Part shown: piece by piece, positions 1-12,800 of the stretch
Position numbering within the stretch: position 1 is the stretch's first letter
How the letters are laid out: every line of letters starts with the position of its first letter
Assembly (NCBI GenBank): GCA_037974665.1
Contig: CM075770.1
Location: 8,692,501 to 8,756,500 of the forward strand
Direction: 5' to 3'
Source of the DNA: Ehretia macrophylla
Taxonomy: Eukaryota > Streptophyta > Magnoliopsida > Boraginales > Ehretiaceae
DNA: 64,000 nt
Notes under the pieces: model-generated
What the model saw: the letters and a program-made list of their open reading frames with translations, nothing else
Database searches by the model: none
What the model was told of the DNA's origin: nothing
Position numbers and translations under genes: made by a program

Positions 1-1
1 G

Positions 2-388
2 CGTGGTTGGGATGGTTCAATTCTTTTTGGGCAAACTGCGTCTCTTCGCTGTTTCTCGGCTGCGGAAGCTGAAGCCTTTACGATCCGCAATGCGTGTCTC
101 TTTGTGAGTCAAATGCAGCATTCTAGCATCATTATTGAAAGTAATACACATGACGTTTTAAAAGCAATCGATTCTCCGGAGAATGCACTTCGTTGGAGAA
201 TAGTCACCATAGTGGAGGATATCAAAAAGATTGTTGCGGAGAACTCGAGAGTGCGATTCCAATGCGTCAGAAGAACGGTCAATAAACCATATGATTGGTT
301 GATAAAGGATAGGCGTAGATATGAGCTGCCTGATAATTGGCTTTCGTGTATCCCCTCCCCCCCCCATTTGATGTACTTTCTTGATTAG
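2..388 (+). CDS. RNase H-like (RVT_3) domain protein, 3' end only
   Basis: An open frame runs from the first bases of the window to a TAG at 386-388, about 128 residues with no start inside the window. It reads as the C-terminal part of a plant RVT_3 / reverse-transcriptase-like RNase H domain. A DGS strand is followed by the SAAEAEAFTIRNACLF helix (the 'AEA.A...' helix of these proteins), then a IIIESNTHDVLKAI strand-helix with the ESN/ESD position, then VNKPYDWL. Such domains occur both at the 3' end of non-LTR retrotransposon reading frames and as stand-alone plant genes, and this fragment cannot tell which. No stop or frameshift interrupts it. The downstream ATG at 104 is in frame but internal to the domain, so it is not a likely start. 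The family call is from recognition of the motif pattern. Confidence 0.6.
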   Translation, partial: RGWDGSILFGQTASLRCFSAAEAEAFTIRNACLFVSQMQHSSIIIESNTHDVLKAIDSPENALRWRIVTIVEDIKKIVAENSRVRFQCVRRTVNKPYDWLIKDRRRYELPDNWLSCIPSPPHLMYFLD

Positions 389-910
389 GACTTTAACCCC
401 ACTGGGGTAGGTTAAGTTTGTATTGGATCATTTATTTTAATGATAGTTTTGATTTTAGACCAAAAAAAAAAAGAATTCATAAATCAGTGTTAGGTTACGA
501 ACTATTTAAACTTGCAAACCACGGCTTTGTACACTTGTTGCTAGCCTATTGTTTACGTTATTGTATTTTTTTATTTATGTATTTCATTTTGGCACTTGTA
601 GTTGTTGAGTTTTTATCTTGAGAAATTAAGGTGCACGTTTGTAGTAAATTTTTAATATGTGGACCCCAAATCCAGCATATTTTTTTTGTCGAAAGAGTTC
701 ATATTATATATAAAAGGCATTAATCAATGCTCACGAACTCACAGTTCTTTTGTACGAGCAAAAAAAATTCAATTAGAAATGGTACTTAATTTTTGCAAAG
801 TTAAACAATTTAAATCTTGTGAGATTAATGTGAGTTTCATCTCCACGTCTAGTTGAAGATTGTATTCATCGATGAGTTTGGTCCGCTGTGGCCCGGCCTC
901 TAGTTAGAGG

Positions 911-951
911 CACCCCGCCCCACCCCACCCCACCCCACCCCACCCCACCCC
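911..951. repeat. (CCCCA)n microsatellite
   Basis: About eight uninterrupted or near-perfect CCCCA units, so the minus strand carries repeated GGGGT runs able to form a G-quadruplex. It resembles telomere-like sequence in composition, but the plant telomere unit is CCCTAAA, so it is a simple microsatellite. Confidence 0.85.
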
Positions 952-2077
952 TTCCTTTCCCTTCCCTTTTTCTCTTTTCCATTTTCTTGGTCTTTCCGGT
1001 GTGGGATGTTTGGTAGGGTGGGCTGGGCATTACCCAAAAGCTGGTCATGTAGCAGTTCTGGTGTTTTACTTGCTGGTTGTGGTGGATTTGGATGGAGGAG
1101 CTTGGTTGGTTGTATCTATTTCGTGTGCTATTCTGCCATGCTTTATGTGATTTCCTCCAATACTGAGTTGCTTGGATTTCATGACCAAAGAAAAAAAAAA
1201 AAGCGTTGCTAGGATTTCTGAACTGGGTTTCTATGGGCTTTTGTCGTTGGGCCCGTCCTTTGTCAAATTTTGTCCTTTATATTATATATATATATATATA
1301 TAAGAATTGTTTTCTTGCCCCTGGAGCACGGTTCAATTGAGATTGTGAGTTTAACATTTTTTATTGTTGTGAAATTTTTTCTTTGATTGACTCAATGCAT
1401 GTGTAGAAACACACCGCTGTATCTGGGGATTTACTAATTGGTGGTCGAATTTCACCGGATAATCTAGTGATTGAGTTTCGATAGTTGAATTCTCACATCA
1501 TCCAAAAAAAACTGTTCTCTTGACAACAACAAAAAAATAAAATAAATAAATTGTATATATATATCAAGCGTGATTGAAGTTATTCTATGAGTAAAGGTAC
1601 ACACAAAATAAAATGATAGTGCAAAAATATTAGATATCAAACACAATATCTTTTGGTGCTCTGCTCTCCTTAGAGCTTGATGGACCATTCAAAGCCTTCC
1701 CCTTTAAGATTTTCACCAAACCAATCCACTAAAGGCTCTGACTTCTTTAAATAGAGGTAAAGTTTCATTCATAATACTTTTCTTTAAGATCCTTTGTGAG
1801 CTATTTCGAGAGTATGGAGTGTTTATTACGAAGATTAAAAAGGACCCATAGAATAAGTGGACAACAATCCCTTCAATTGAGTGAACATGCAAAATGAAAG
1901 CTCTCTTGAGGTTGTGTTTGTACTCTAAATGTTCTTCAACATGATGCAATTTTATGTTCAAGAGAATATCAAAATTTGGTGAAAAAATCAACTTCAAAAA
2001 AATTTTAAAATTTTATAACAACGAGTACATTTAATACCTTAAAAGTTTGAATCCGTTAAAAAAATATATATTTTATA

Positions 2078-2154
2078 TCAATCACAATTTAACCGAATCA
2101 ACTAATAATTTTTTTTTTTGATGTCAATCACAATTCAACTGAATCAACTAATAA
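2078..2154. repeat. 46-bp direct duplication
   Basis: Two near-identical copies of a segment reading tcaatcacaatt...gaatcaactaataa start near 2078 and 2124. An AT-rich spacer with a T run lies between them. Nothing suggests function. Confidence 0.7.
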
Positions 2155-3467
2155 AAAATGAACTCTAAAATAACAAGACTAAGACTAATATTTATATGAT
2201 CTTCATTAAGAACTGTATGAGGCATAACAAGTTAATTCTAATCAAAATATAGATGTTGCAATTTAAAGCATTGGTTAGCCATATCAATATTAATACTTTT
2301 TTTTTTTTTTGTAGATAGCTACCACTCAAATAGAAACACGTTCCATTTACCTATCCTTTCTTAAAGGCAAAATAATATGGTTCCTAATTTTTTTTACAAA
2401 ATAAGAAGGTTCACTAAAAGTCTACAACCAACTCTAACAATGACAGATGCATAAAGGGGTTAGCGGCTGCTCCTGCTGACTCAAGAAAATGTTAAAAATT
2501 TTATGTATTTTTTTTATAAAAAAAATATTTAAATATTTATGCATACTTAGTTAAAAAAATTACTTAGCTCCTAAACCAAACCAAACCAAACAAAACTAAG
2601 CCTTGTCCCACTATATGAGATCGGTTGAAAAAAAAATTACTTAGCTCCTACGAGGAAAAAAATGTACACATATAATTAAAAAATTATGCATTTCAGTCCC
2701 AACTAAAAAAAAATTTATAGATCCGTCCTTGAATCCTAACAAGTTGGCTCAATAAAATTCTTTTAGAAACACTTTTAGGAAGAGCATTGTTAATGCAATA
2801 AAACTATTTTAGTGCAACAAATGCTACTTGGGAGAGATTAAGGCACATTAACTACCTTGATAACAAAACCTTCCAAAAATAAACCTTAATCCCAAGTCTT
2901 CATCTCAACACCGAGGCTCCAACTCCATTTTATTTCAAAAGCTAATATAAGCAAGTATTCTTCTTCTCTTTAGCAAATCAACAAAAAATAATCGAGATAC
3001 TTTATCTCCAATATCCAAGAGTATAATATTGACATGATAACTTTAATATAATATTAAAAAATACACTTTTATGTTGATCATGAGAAATAACCTATGAACT
3101 TAACAAATCATTTATCTCAATTTATGGAAGAAATAAAAAAATGATTGGGTCAGACAACATCCAATTTAATGACCATGCAAACCTCGCTGTATGTGTGAGA
3201 GTTGAATTCGACTAATCGAACCCAATAACAACTCGGATAAATATCTTATTGAATCTATAAACAATTGTTTTCCATTTTCATATAAATGAGCAAGGGGATA
3301 CCAAAGTCATTATATCCAAAAGGAGAGGAGAGATCAGTCAGAAAACACTCCCTTTGTCGTCATCATCCCCTTCCTTCATATAAACAACAAAAAAAAAATG
3401 CTTTAATTATTCTCACATCACATTCTCTTTCTCAGATTTTCCCTTAAAAATCATCCCTACACCTCTC

Positions 3468-3497
3468 AAACCCTAGAAAAACTAAAACGACACCGTT
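3468..3497 (+). promoter_or_regulatory. telo-box and ACGACACCGTT motif upstream of SCAPER-like gene
   Basis: An AAACCCTAG telo-box at about 3468-3476 is followed by AAACGACACCGTT at about 3485-3497, 350-380 bases before the SCAPER-like start codon. Both motifs are common near transcription starts of housekeeping plant genes. A CT-rich leader (3340-3470) fits a promoter or 5' UTR here. Role inferred from motif and position. Confidence 0.45.
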
Positions 3498-3848
3498 CAA
3501 CACAGTTTCTTGGAAAAATTTCAAGTTTTATTTTTATTGTTGTATTTATCTATATTTTTTTTAGCTCAATCCATTTAAATTACACAAAATTTAATAATTT
3601 ATGTTAAAGTTTAAACCTTTTTCATTCATACCCATGATTTTGATCATCATTCTTAATGCATTTATTTCCCAATTTTTTCAGTTAAAGTTTGTACTTTTGG
3701 GTTAATATAATCCAATTTTTGGTGTACCATTAATGAAAAGCATCAATCTTTTGCTTAAAAAGTATATATTTTTTTAAATTGTATTATTGTTGTTAAAAAT
3801 TTAATCTTTTTGTTGTGAATTTAATGATTTCTATGCAAGAAAGTTGTG

Positions 3849-6800
3849 ATGGAGAGCAGTGAAGGAGGGGATGATCAAGGCTCTGGTTGGTTGCAAGTGA
3901 AAAAGGTGTGAACTTTTCACACACCCATTTATCAAAATCATGTAAACATTTAATATCTGATATGTTTGATTGAAATTGGACTTAGTTGATCACTTGATTA
4001 CATTCATTAGCATGAAGGTAAAGGTAAGAAGCAGCTCGGTGTACTAAGAGCGAGTCCGAAGAAGAGTTTGACCCACTTTGAGCTTTATTTAGAGAGACTT
4101 ACCTCCCATTTTCGCAAGATGCTGTTTTTACGACTAGAACCTGTGACCTGATCACACCGGATAACCTTTGTGCCAAGGCTCCACTAAAAGAATTTATAAT
4201 TGAGTAGAAAAGCATCTAATGTGCTGATTCTTGTGTTGGGGCCCCCCGGGGTTGGGTTGTGATTTGTTGTTGATTGATGGTGCCATTATATAAACGCTGA
4301 AAAAATAATAAGATTGTGTGTAACTGCTTCTTTATATTTTTGTTGCCAACAATCCAATGGCTGCTTATTTATTTTTTGATTTATGGTTTCGATAGATTTT
4401 GGAGCATGGTTATCTTTTTGTGGAAGTTTCTCATCTCTTATTTGATAACAATGAGTCGATGAGGAAAGCTTGTCTAAATAATTGTTGTCTCCGTAATCAG
4501 TTCAATATAGTAAAGCAATTGCATAATTTGAAGAGGTTCACTTTTTTCCTTTTGTTTAATTGTTGAGTTTTATCTTCTACTATAATTTTCAGGATGTAGT
4601 GACGTGCTCGAATGCAGTCAAATGTAGAAGGGTTTAGAATTATCTATTGATGTCATCCTGGTCTTCTATCTGTTTTTACATAACCAGTGAAAAGTTAAGT
4701 TCATCTTGATCACTTAATCACTTTGGGTGTAATGAGAACTTGTAAGTTATATCAGTGCATAAGAAAAGGCCTTATCTTGAGAACATTTAGGGGTAGATTC
4801 CTAGTTGTTTTAGGCAAAATTGTTGCTTCATATCCTTACTACACCAAATCTGGCTTTTTGTTTTGTTTGTTTTGACAACTGTGAAACATTACACTCCTAG
4901 TTATGCAAGGCCAATGTTTGACACGCTTTGTGAAGATGAAAAGTTTCATGTAGTGTCGTAAGCTCATATGCACTGCAGGCTGTACCGTTCTCTGTGTTTG
5001 GGAAGCAATACAAAAGGAGCTTTATAATGGAAGATATACGGTCGGCAGATTATATAGCTGTACTGAATACCTTTACTGGGCTGCTAAGACTATATTATCA
5101 TTTAGGAAAGTTGTTTTCTGTACGAAGTACAAACTTGAATTAATAACAGAACTGAAATTCTGTATGGAACTTCTTATTTAGAAATTTATAGCTAAAAAAT
5201 TAAGAATGTCAAGGACTAAGAAGAACAAGAATACGTAGGTACACAAGGTAGTAGACACTCTAAATTGGTTCCTTCTCTTTCGGTAGTAGATTATTTAAGC
5301 TCAATCTTTCCGTCAATCTGTAAAAACTTTGCTACTTTGCTTTTTGGACTCTTCATTTGATGTGATGTTCTCTTTATATTGGTATGATTGGCTTGCACTA
5401 ATAATACGAGAGTATTGAGGTCTGATTGTCTTTGATGCTTCTTTCCAGCTGTACGCATAGCGTATGAGGACATATCATGTGAAGTTTACTGAGAACGACC
5501 TAAGATAGAACGTACCTTTTGTTAGTTTTCCTTTCATAGAAGTACATATTAGTCTAGTGGTGATCTTTGAGACTACCATTTTTATTTGAACTTTTTTTTC
5601 AGAAGCATAGAAGCAGCTCAAAGTTCTCATTACATGGATGGGTTGGAGGACTCTCTGGGAAGCAGGGTTCTCGTAATCTGCGTAATCAGCCTTTGCCGAA
5701 CATCAAACGCGAGAATGAGAAGCGTGGTGGTGGCCAGCTTTTGAAAGCCAGCCTTGATACTGTTGTTCATGACCGGGGCAAAGTTGCAAGTGCTACTTTA
5801 GTTTTAAATGAAGATGAGAAGAATGTGCATAGCAATGATATATCTGTTGTTACTCTTGATAATAATTGCCCCAAGTCTCCTCCATCAACTGCTGTAAATG
5901 TCGAAGCTTCTAATCCTAAACCAGGAGCTGATCAGGAATGTACAAGTAATTCAGGTGTTCATTTTAAGATCAAGTGGGGAGATTTGGATGATGAAATTTT
6001 AAATAAGCATCACGAAAATTCTGTAGGAGCTGAGAGAAGCATTGGTCAGATTGAAGATCATCAGTTGATTAGCAGGGAGGCCAAAAATGGTAGTGATTCT
6101 CTTTCACACATGTCAGCTACTGGGTCCAAGGAGAATAATTTGATTCCGAGAGTCATTAATGAAGAACATGTTCCCTTGGAGTTTCACTCATTGCCTAAAA
6201 TGGAAGAAGTTGTTGAAGAAAACTGTAAAGTGGTCAATGAGATATTTCCAGAAGATGTAAAAACACAAATCATAAATGAGAACGTGGGCAATCAAGATCT
6301 CACGGTAGCAAGTTTCCAGGGGCAGTGTGAATCAAGTAAGATAGATATGGATGGTAATTGTAATTTTTCAGGTGAAATTATTCCATCTACTGAGTTTGAA
6401 GAGAATGTCATTGAGCCAGATATTGATAATAATTGTATTACCTCTGGTGAAAAAATTATATGTACTGCCAATGAAGAGGCTAGCGTGACTCAGTCACCTG
6501 TAGTTGTATATGAATCAAGTTGTTCTAAAATTTCTGGAGCACCTCTCACTGATGGAGAATCAAGTAAAGTGGTGCTTTCCCAAGGTCCAGTTTTACGACC
6601 CATTGATAAGAGTGGACCTTCTTCTTCTGGAGCATCTCAGGAGATGGATTCTGTTGAAGTGTTTAAAGTTCAACAGGATGCAATTCTAGATAATTTATCA
6701 AAGAGTCATAATGTAGATGCTGTTGATGTAGATGGGACAGATGGAAGTAAAGAAAGGTTTAGGGAACGCCTTTGGTGCTTTCTCTTTGAAAACCTTAATA

Positions 6801-9800
6801 GGGCTTTAGATGAACTTTATCTACTCTGTGAATTAGAATGTGACCTGGAACAGGTGAGGGAGGCCATTCTTGTTCTTGAAGAAGCTGCATCGGATTTCAG
6901 AGAACTGAATTCAAGGGTAGAGGAATTCGAGGAAGTTAAGAAGTCATCCTCTCACTTACCTGGAGGAGCAGCATTGACCTTGAAATCTGATCATCGCAGG
7001 CCACATGCTCTCTCATGGGAGGTTAGCATCTCTTCTTCTTTTCTTAACCAATGAGCTATGTTATTGTTGAACTGTCAAAAATTGCAGTGAGCATATGCAC
7101 ACACATTGTTGGGCTCCTATATAGAGCGACAAGTGCAGTCCAGAATTTTGAAGTGTTCAGGCATAATTCATATAATTGATTCTTGGTGTGTGGGCCCTAG
7201 ATGTTTTCTGCTAATTAGGTTTCAGTTTTTGTTATCTTTTACAGTCAAAGGATCTTGAATAGTGTTGTAGGTGTCTTTCCATTTAACTATTGATTTGAAC
7301 AACATGATACTTGATTGTGGGAATTTCCTCCCCCCTTCACCCATAAATCTTCTTTCATCTCCCCCCAGCCCCTTCCTCCTGTCAGGCAAAAGAAAAAGTA
7401 AAAGAACAATTACAAACATGAAATCCTCATCCTGTTTTAAGTGGGATAAATCGATCTTCTTTACGCCAGTAGGGGCATTCATACCCCAAGATCTGTCCTC
7501 CCTGCCACATCAACATATATTAATATATGAGATGGTCCAGCTTGTAGAGAGAGAGAGGAGGGAGGGGCAAGACCTGTCCTCTCTGCTGCAAATAAAACAC
7601 GTGATAAATGGCTAGTTCAATTTGGAGAGAGAGAGAGACGGAGGCGTGGGAGCGAGGGAGAAGACCTTTCCTGCCGCTAATAAACCTCTTGATGTATGAG
7701 ATGGTTCATTGTATAAAGAGGAGAGAGGGAGGGAGATTTGTGGCTTGAAATTCCGGCTTTGTCTGGATGGAAGTATTATTGATCAGTAATTGGTAATATA
7801 TTTCCAAAGTCCACCCAGCAAGACTCTTCTTTAGATATCTTGATGACAGCAGGTTTCTGAATGCTAATGTAGGTACTCAAACCAAGCTATAAGAGGCATT
7901 TGGGTTAGTATACATAATGGCAAAGGTGCATTGTTTGTAAGAGTTATTAGAAGGTCAAGTGCAAAGAACTGAGACAGGAAATTGTGTAATTGGTTTTTAT
8001 TAATTCTAAGAGTTACTAAATTTAGACCCCAAGAAGAATATCTGACAAAAAAAACTAATTTGTAATATGAACTATGAAGTACCACAGAAAATGAAATCGG
8101 GGCATCTTTCTGCTTGGAGTGAATATGCCAATTATTTGATAATTACTCTCATGTGAATGAAGTGCAAGGAATATATTATCCAACCAGAGTAATAAAAATT
8201 TTAAATGAGCCAATTTCTTGATGAAGTGGGTTGGTTGGGGATAACCAAACCTAACTAAGCCTTGTCCCACTAGATGGGTTTGCGATGCCATGCATTCCTG
8301 TCAAGACTCAAGAGCCGTCTCCTATGTTAGCTGAGTTGGTTGGGGATGTTCTTATCAATTATCTGTAATGGATTGATAGCTGTAATGCACTTGCAGGTTG
8401 GATGGGTATCACTCTGTTGAGGAACATACTGCATGTATTAGTGCAACTTGAGCATTTCAGGCTTCTCCCTCTATTGATATTAGTTATCTGAAGTTGTCAA
8501 TAGGTCAATTATGTTCCGCTTACTAGGACATGCCATTGGCATTTCTCTCAAGAATGTATTATACTTCCATTTATTTATTTGGTTGTCCTTAATCTAATGT
8601 TGATGGTTTAAGTCCTTCAGGTCCGTCGAATGACGACTTCCCCACGCAGGGCAGAGATACTGTCCTCATCTCTTGAGGCTTTCAGGAAAATCCAAGAGGA
8701 GCGAGCCAGGCTGCGTGCTAATGATACTGAACTCTTGGGATCTAATTGTCATAATGATGGTGGTAGAGACAAGGGCAGTTTGGAGGTGCATACTCAGAGA
8801 ACTGAAGCAACAACTACTGTTAAAGAATCATTGGAGAAGCCAAAGAAGCAGATTAGAGTTTTGGATTCTACTCATGGAAAGTTGAGTAAAGAGAAAAGGA
8901 CTGCTGACTTGGGCAAGTGTGCTTCAAATATATCTAGGTTACCTAGTAAAGAGAGTTCTGCTGCTTTTCTTACTGGAAAAAGCAAGAAGGAACTGCCTGG
9001 AGGTTCTTCATCAGAGAAGCTTCTTCCTCTGAGAGATAAAATGGTGATGGAAAATATGAACGGGAATAAGCCTAAGCCAGTTGATCACCTGAAAAGGCAG
9101 ATTCCTCCTTCTGAAAGGGAGAAGGAAAAGAGAAATGGAAACTTATGGAAATCAATGGATGCTTGGAAGGAAAAGAGGAACTGGGAAGATATACTTGCAT
9201 CTCCACACATTGCTTCTTCACGTTTTTCACACTCACCAGGCATAAGCAGGAGAAGTGCTGAGCGAGCACGTATTTTGCATGATAAACTTATGTCTCCTGA
9301 TAAGAGGAAGAAGTCTGCTCTTGATCTGAAAAGGGAAGCAGAAGAAAAGCACGCACGGGCAATGAGAATCAGAAGTGAGCTTGAGAATGAGAGACTTCAA
9401 AAGCTTCAGCGTGTCTCTGAGAAACTGAATCGTGTTAATGAATGGCAGGCCGTACGCAGCATGAAGATGCGAGAGGTAATTTATGATCGCCACCGTCGCA
9501 GTGAATCTAGGCATGAAGCTTTTCTTGCTCAGGTTGTCAGAAGAGCTGGTGATGAAAGCAGTAAAGTTAATGAAGTTCGTTTCATTACTTCACTCAATGA
9601 AGAGAACAAAAAGCTTATGTTGCGCCAGAAGCTTCATGATTCAGAGTTAAGGAGGGCTGAGAAACTTCAAATGTTAAAGACAAAACAAAAAGAGGATATG
9701 GCAAAGGAAGAAGCTGTTTTTGAACGTAAAAAGCTTATTGAAGCAGAGAAGTTGCAACGCCTTGCTGAGACACAGAGGAAGAAGGAAGAGGCTCAGCTAC

Positions 9801-12800
9801 GAAGGGAAGAGGAACGCAGAGCATCAACTGCAGCACGTGAAGCAAAGACTATAGAACAAATGCGGAGGAGGGAGGTCCGAGCTAAAGCTCAACAGGAGGA
9901 GGCTGAACTTCTGGCGCAGAAATTAGCTGAGAGACTCCGCGAGAGTGAACAGCGTCGTAAGTTTTATCTGGAGCAAATACGAGAAAGAGCTTCAATGGAT
10001 TTCAGGGATCAATCTTCACCATTGGTTCGACGCTCTCTAAATAAGGATGGCGTGGGTAGATCTACACCAAATAGTAACTTTGAAGATTTTCAGGCAAATA
10101 ATAGCCTCTGTTCAGGTGGCACTACTATTCCAACTACCAGTGTGGAGTTGGAACATACAATTAAGCGAAGGATCAAGAAAATTCGTCAAAGACTCATGGC
10201 TCTGAAGTATGAATTTCTTGAGCCTTCAGTTGGAACTGAAAATACTGGTATTGGATATCGAACTGCAGTGGGAACTGCAAGGGCAAAAATAGGTAGATGG
10301 CTTCAGGAACTTCAGAAACTTCGCCAAGCTAGAAAAGAAGGGGCTGCAAATTTTGGACTTATAGCTGCTGAAATGATCAAGGTACTAAGCATTTGAACTT
10401 CAGTTGCATATCAGCTTGCTATAAATTACTTTCTCTTGCCTGATTAAGGAAAGGTAGAATCAGTTTACCTTGTTGTAATTTTCTTACACTGCTGATTGCA
10501 CCAATTTTATTTTCAGAGTTCAGACTTAGATTTGTTTATATGGTTTCTCCTCTTTCCTTTTCTCCTTTTATTAATATTTGTTTTTCATTGCTTCTGACGT
10601 TATCTTTATTAGTTTTTGGATGGAAGGGATGCTGAGCTACAAGTTGCTCGTCAAGCTGGGCTGCTTGATTTTATTGCTTCTGCTCTTCCAGCCTCTCACA
10701 CTTCAAAACCTGAAGCCTGCCAGGTCACGATATACCTTTTAAGACTTCTGAGAGTAGTGCTGTCTCTGCCAGAGAACAGGGGCTATTTCCTTGCACAAAA
10801 TCTCCTCCCCCCAATTATTCCCATGCTGGTGGCAGCTATTGAGAATTATATCAAAATCGTGGCATCACTCAACGCCCCTGGTTCCACGAACTTGACCTCA
10901 AGCAGAAGTTCAACTGAAACTTTGGACTCAATCTCTGAAATTTTGGATGGGTTTTTATGGACAGTGGCAGCAGTCATTGGTCATGAAAGCTCAGATGAAC
11001 GTCAATTTAAAATGCAGGATGGTTTGCTAGAACTCGTGGTTGCATACAAGGTTATTCATCGGCTTCGAGATCTTTTTGCCCTTTATGATAGACCACAAAT
11101 GGAAGGGTCACCTTTTCCTCAATCTATTCTGCTTAGCATAAAACTATTAGCTGTTCTGACATCTAGATTTAGAAATGCGTCTTCTATTGATTGGGAATCG
11201 TTTACCTGCGAAAGGATGCGCAGTGGAAATGAAATCAAAATTTCTGAGTCTACCATTCTCAAATGTTCCTCTACATGCATTCATCCTGGAGATAATGGGA
11301 CACTATCATCGACACCTAATGGTAACATCCCCTTGCCTTTACCGGATGTGCCAGAGGAGAGGCCACTTTATGAATCTTCTATAGCAAAAAAATATGAAGA
11401 TGCAATATCCCATGGCAAGATTCCGATTGAAGTTGAAGCCATTAGCACTGAAGTTAAAATTGCTGGTGTCCCTGATGAGTCCGTGACTATTCTGCTAAAT
11501 GATAGAAAGTGTTCTGTTTCTCTGAAGGATGAGAAGAACTCAATTGATAAGGACACTGAACGACCAACAGGCTTAAAACAGCCTTTGGCATTTCTACTTT
11601 CATCTATTGCTGAAACTGGCTTAGTTTGTCTTCCTTCAATGATAACAGCTGTGCTGTTGCAAGCTAACAACAGATTATCTTCTGAACAGGTCAGTACACT
11701 GCCTATAGAAGTGGAAGTTGCATTTACTCTTCAGTAGATCTGCTTAACTCCGTGCAATTTTCTATTGTTGGTAGTATGCATTTTTTCATCGCATTTTTGT
11801 TATACCCCTTGGAGCATGAGGATGAAGTGACCTTAATCTTTATTCTTTTGAGGATATTCTTCAAGATTTTCAAACTTTTTATGCCCCATGTACTTGCAAT
11901 GAAATGGAAACTCGAGAATGCCTATTGCACTATCCCTAGGATCTAATTGTGATGTCCATGTAATATGATGCATTCTCTGTGTCAATCTTATGTGTGAAGT
12001 TGAATTATAGATGCCTAACATGGTGGCTCGTCAAACTATTGCCTTTACTTTACTTCCTTTTATTTCGGCGTAGATTGGCGGGTGTCAAAGTTGAATTGTG
12101 TCATTGTAGAATGATAACCAATGTTAGCAACCTATATTAAGGAGAATAAATCGAAGTATTTAATTAACACAGTTATGTATCTTTGCTGCTTTGTGTTTGC
12201 GCCTTTGCATGTAGGTTTGTTGTTGTTGCAAAATATTGGTTGTGATTGAGGATCAAGGTGGAGGATGTACAAGCATGTCTTTCTTCTTTGGCCCGTTGAA
12301 GGAGAAAATGAAAGATGGGAGAGTGACTAACCGAAGTGTGTGTAGTTGGGCAAACTTCTGTGACTCAAAGGGGCCTTTAGTTAAAATGTAGATGGAATTG
12401 TGATAAGGTGTGTAAACTTTTAAGGAGTTCAAGTGGTGAGCAGGGAGTTGTCTCAGTTAGCAAGAGCATCCTTACCAAGTGGTAGGCCCCAAGTTCGAGA
12501 CACATGCCTACACCTTGTCCACTTTGCAAAACAAAGGGGTATCCTAAAGGAGGTTAAGTGGACCAAGAAACAGCATGAGAAAAAGAAGAAACCAGGATAA
12601 ATGAGTAAAATGCTACTTTATGGTTTGGGTAAACATGGCTCAGTTATGTAAAGAAAGAGCTCAAATTAAGTTTCTCTTGTCATGGGTGATTCCCTCTGTC
12701 CAAGGTTGAATGATATACCCGGTTGTGCCAAAAGGTACCTTTAGTAAACAAGAATACTTCATCTTTATTTTTTCTCTTTATAGATGTTAGGAGTTACAGC

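Larger units (their letters stand above)
389..3290. other. Intergenic, AT-rich, repeat remnants
   Basis: I see no gene here. It holds a C-rich pentamer array near 911-951, a short TA microsatellite near 1283-1302, a 46-bp tandem duplication near 2078-2154, and a short SINE-like 3' fragment near 2577-2630. The scattered open frames are short, low complexity and unlike any family I know. Confidence 0.6.

Noticed and set aside
911-951. Telomere-like array
   Set aside because: Unit is CCCCA, not the plant CCCTAAA; classed as a simple microsatellite.
12421-12535. Possible tRNA gene
   Set aside because: Box-A and box-B-like words exist, but no acceptor stem or anticodon arm can be built; called a SINE head instead.
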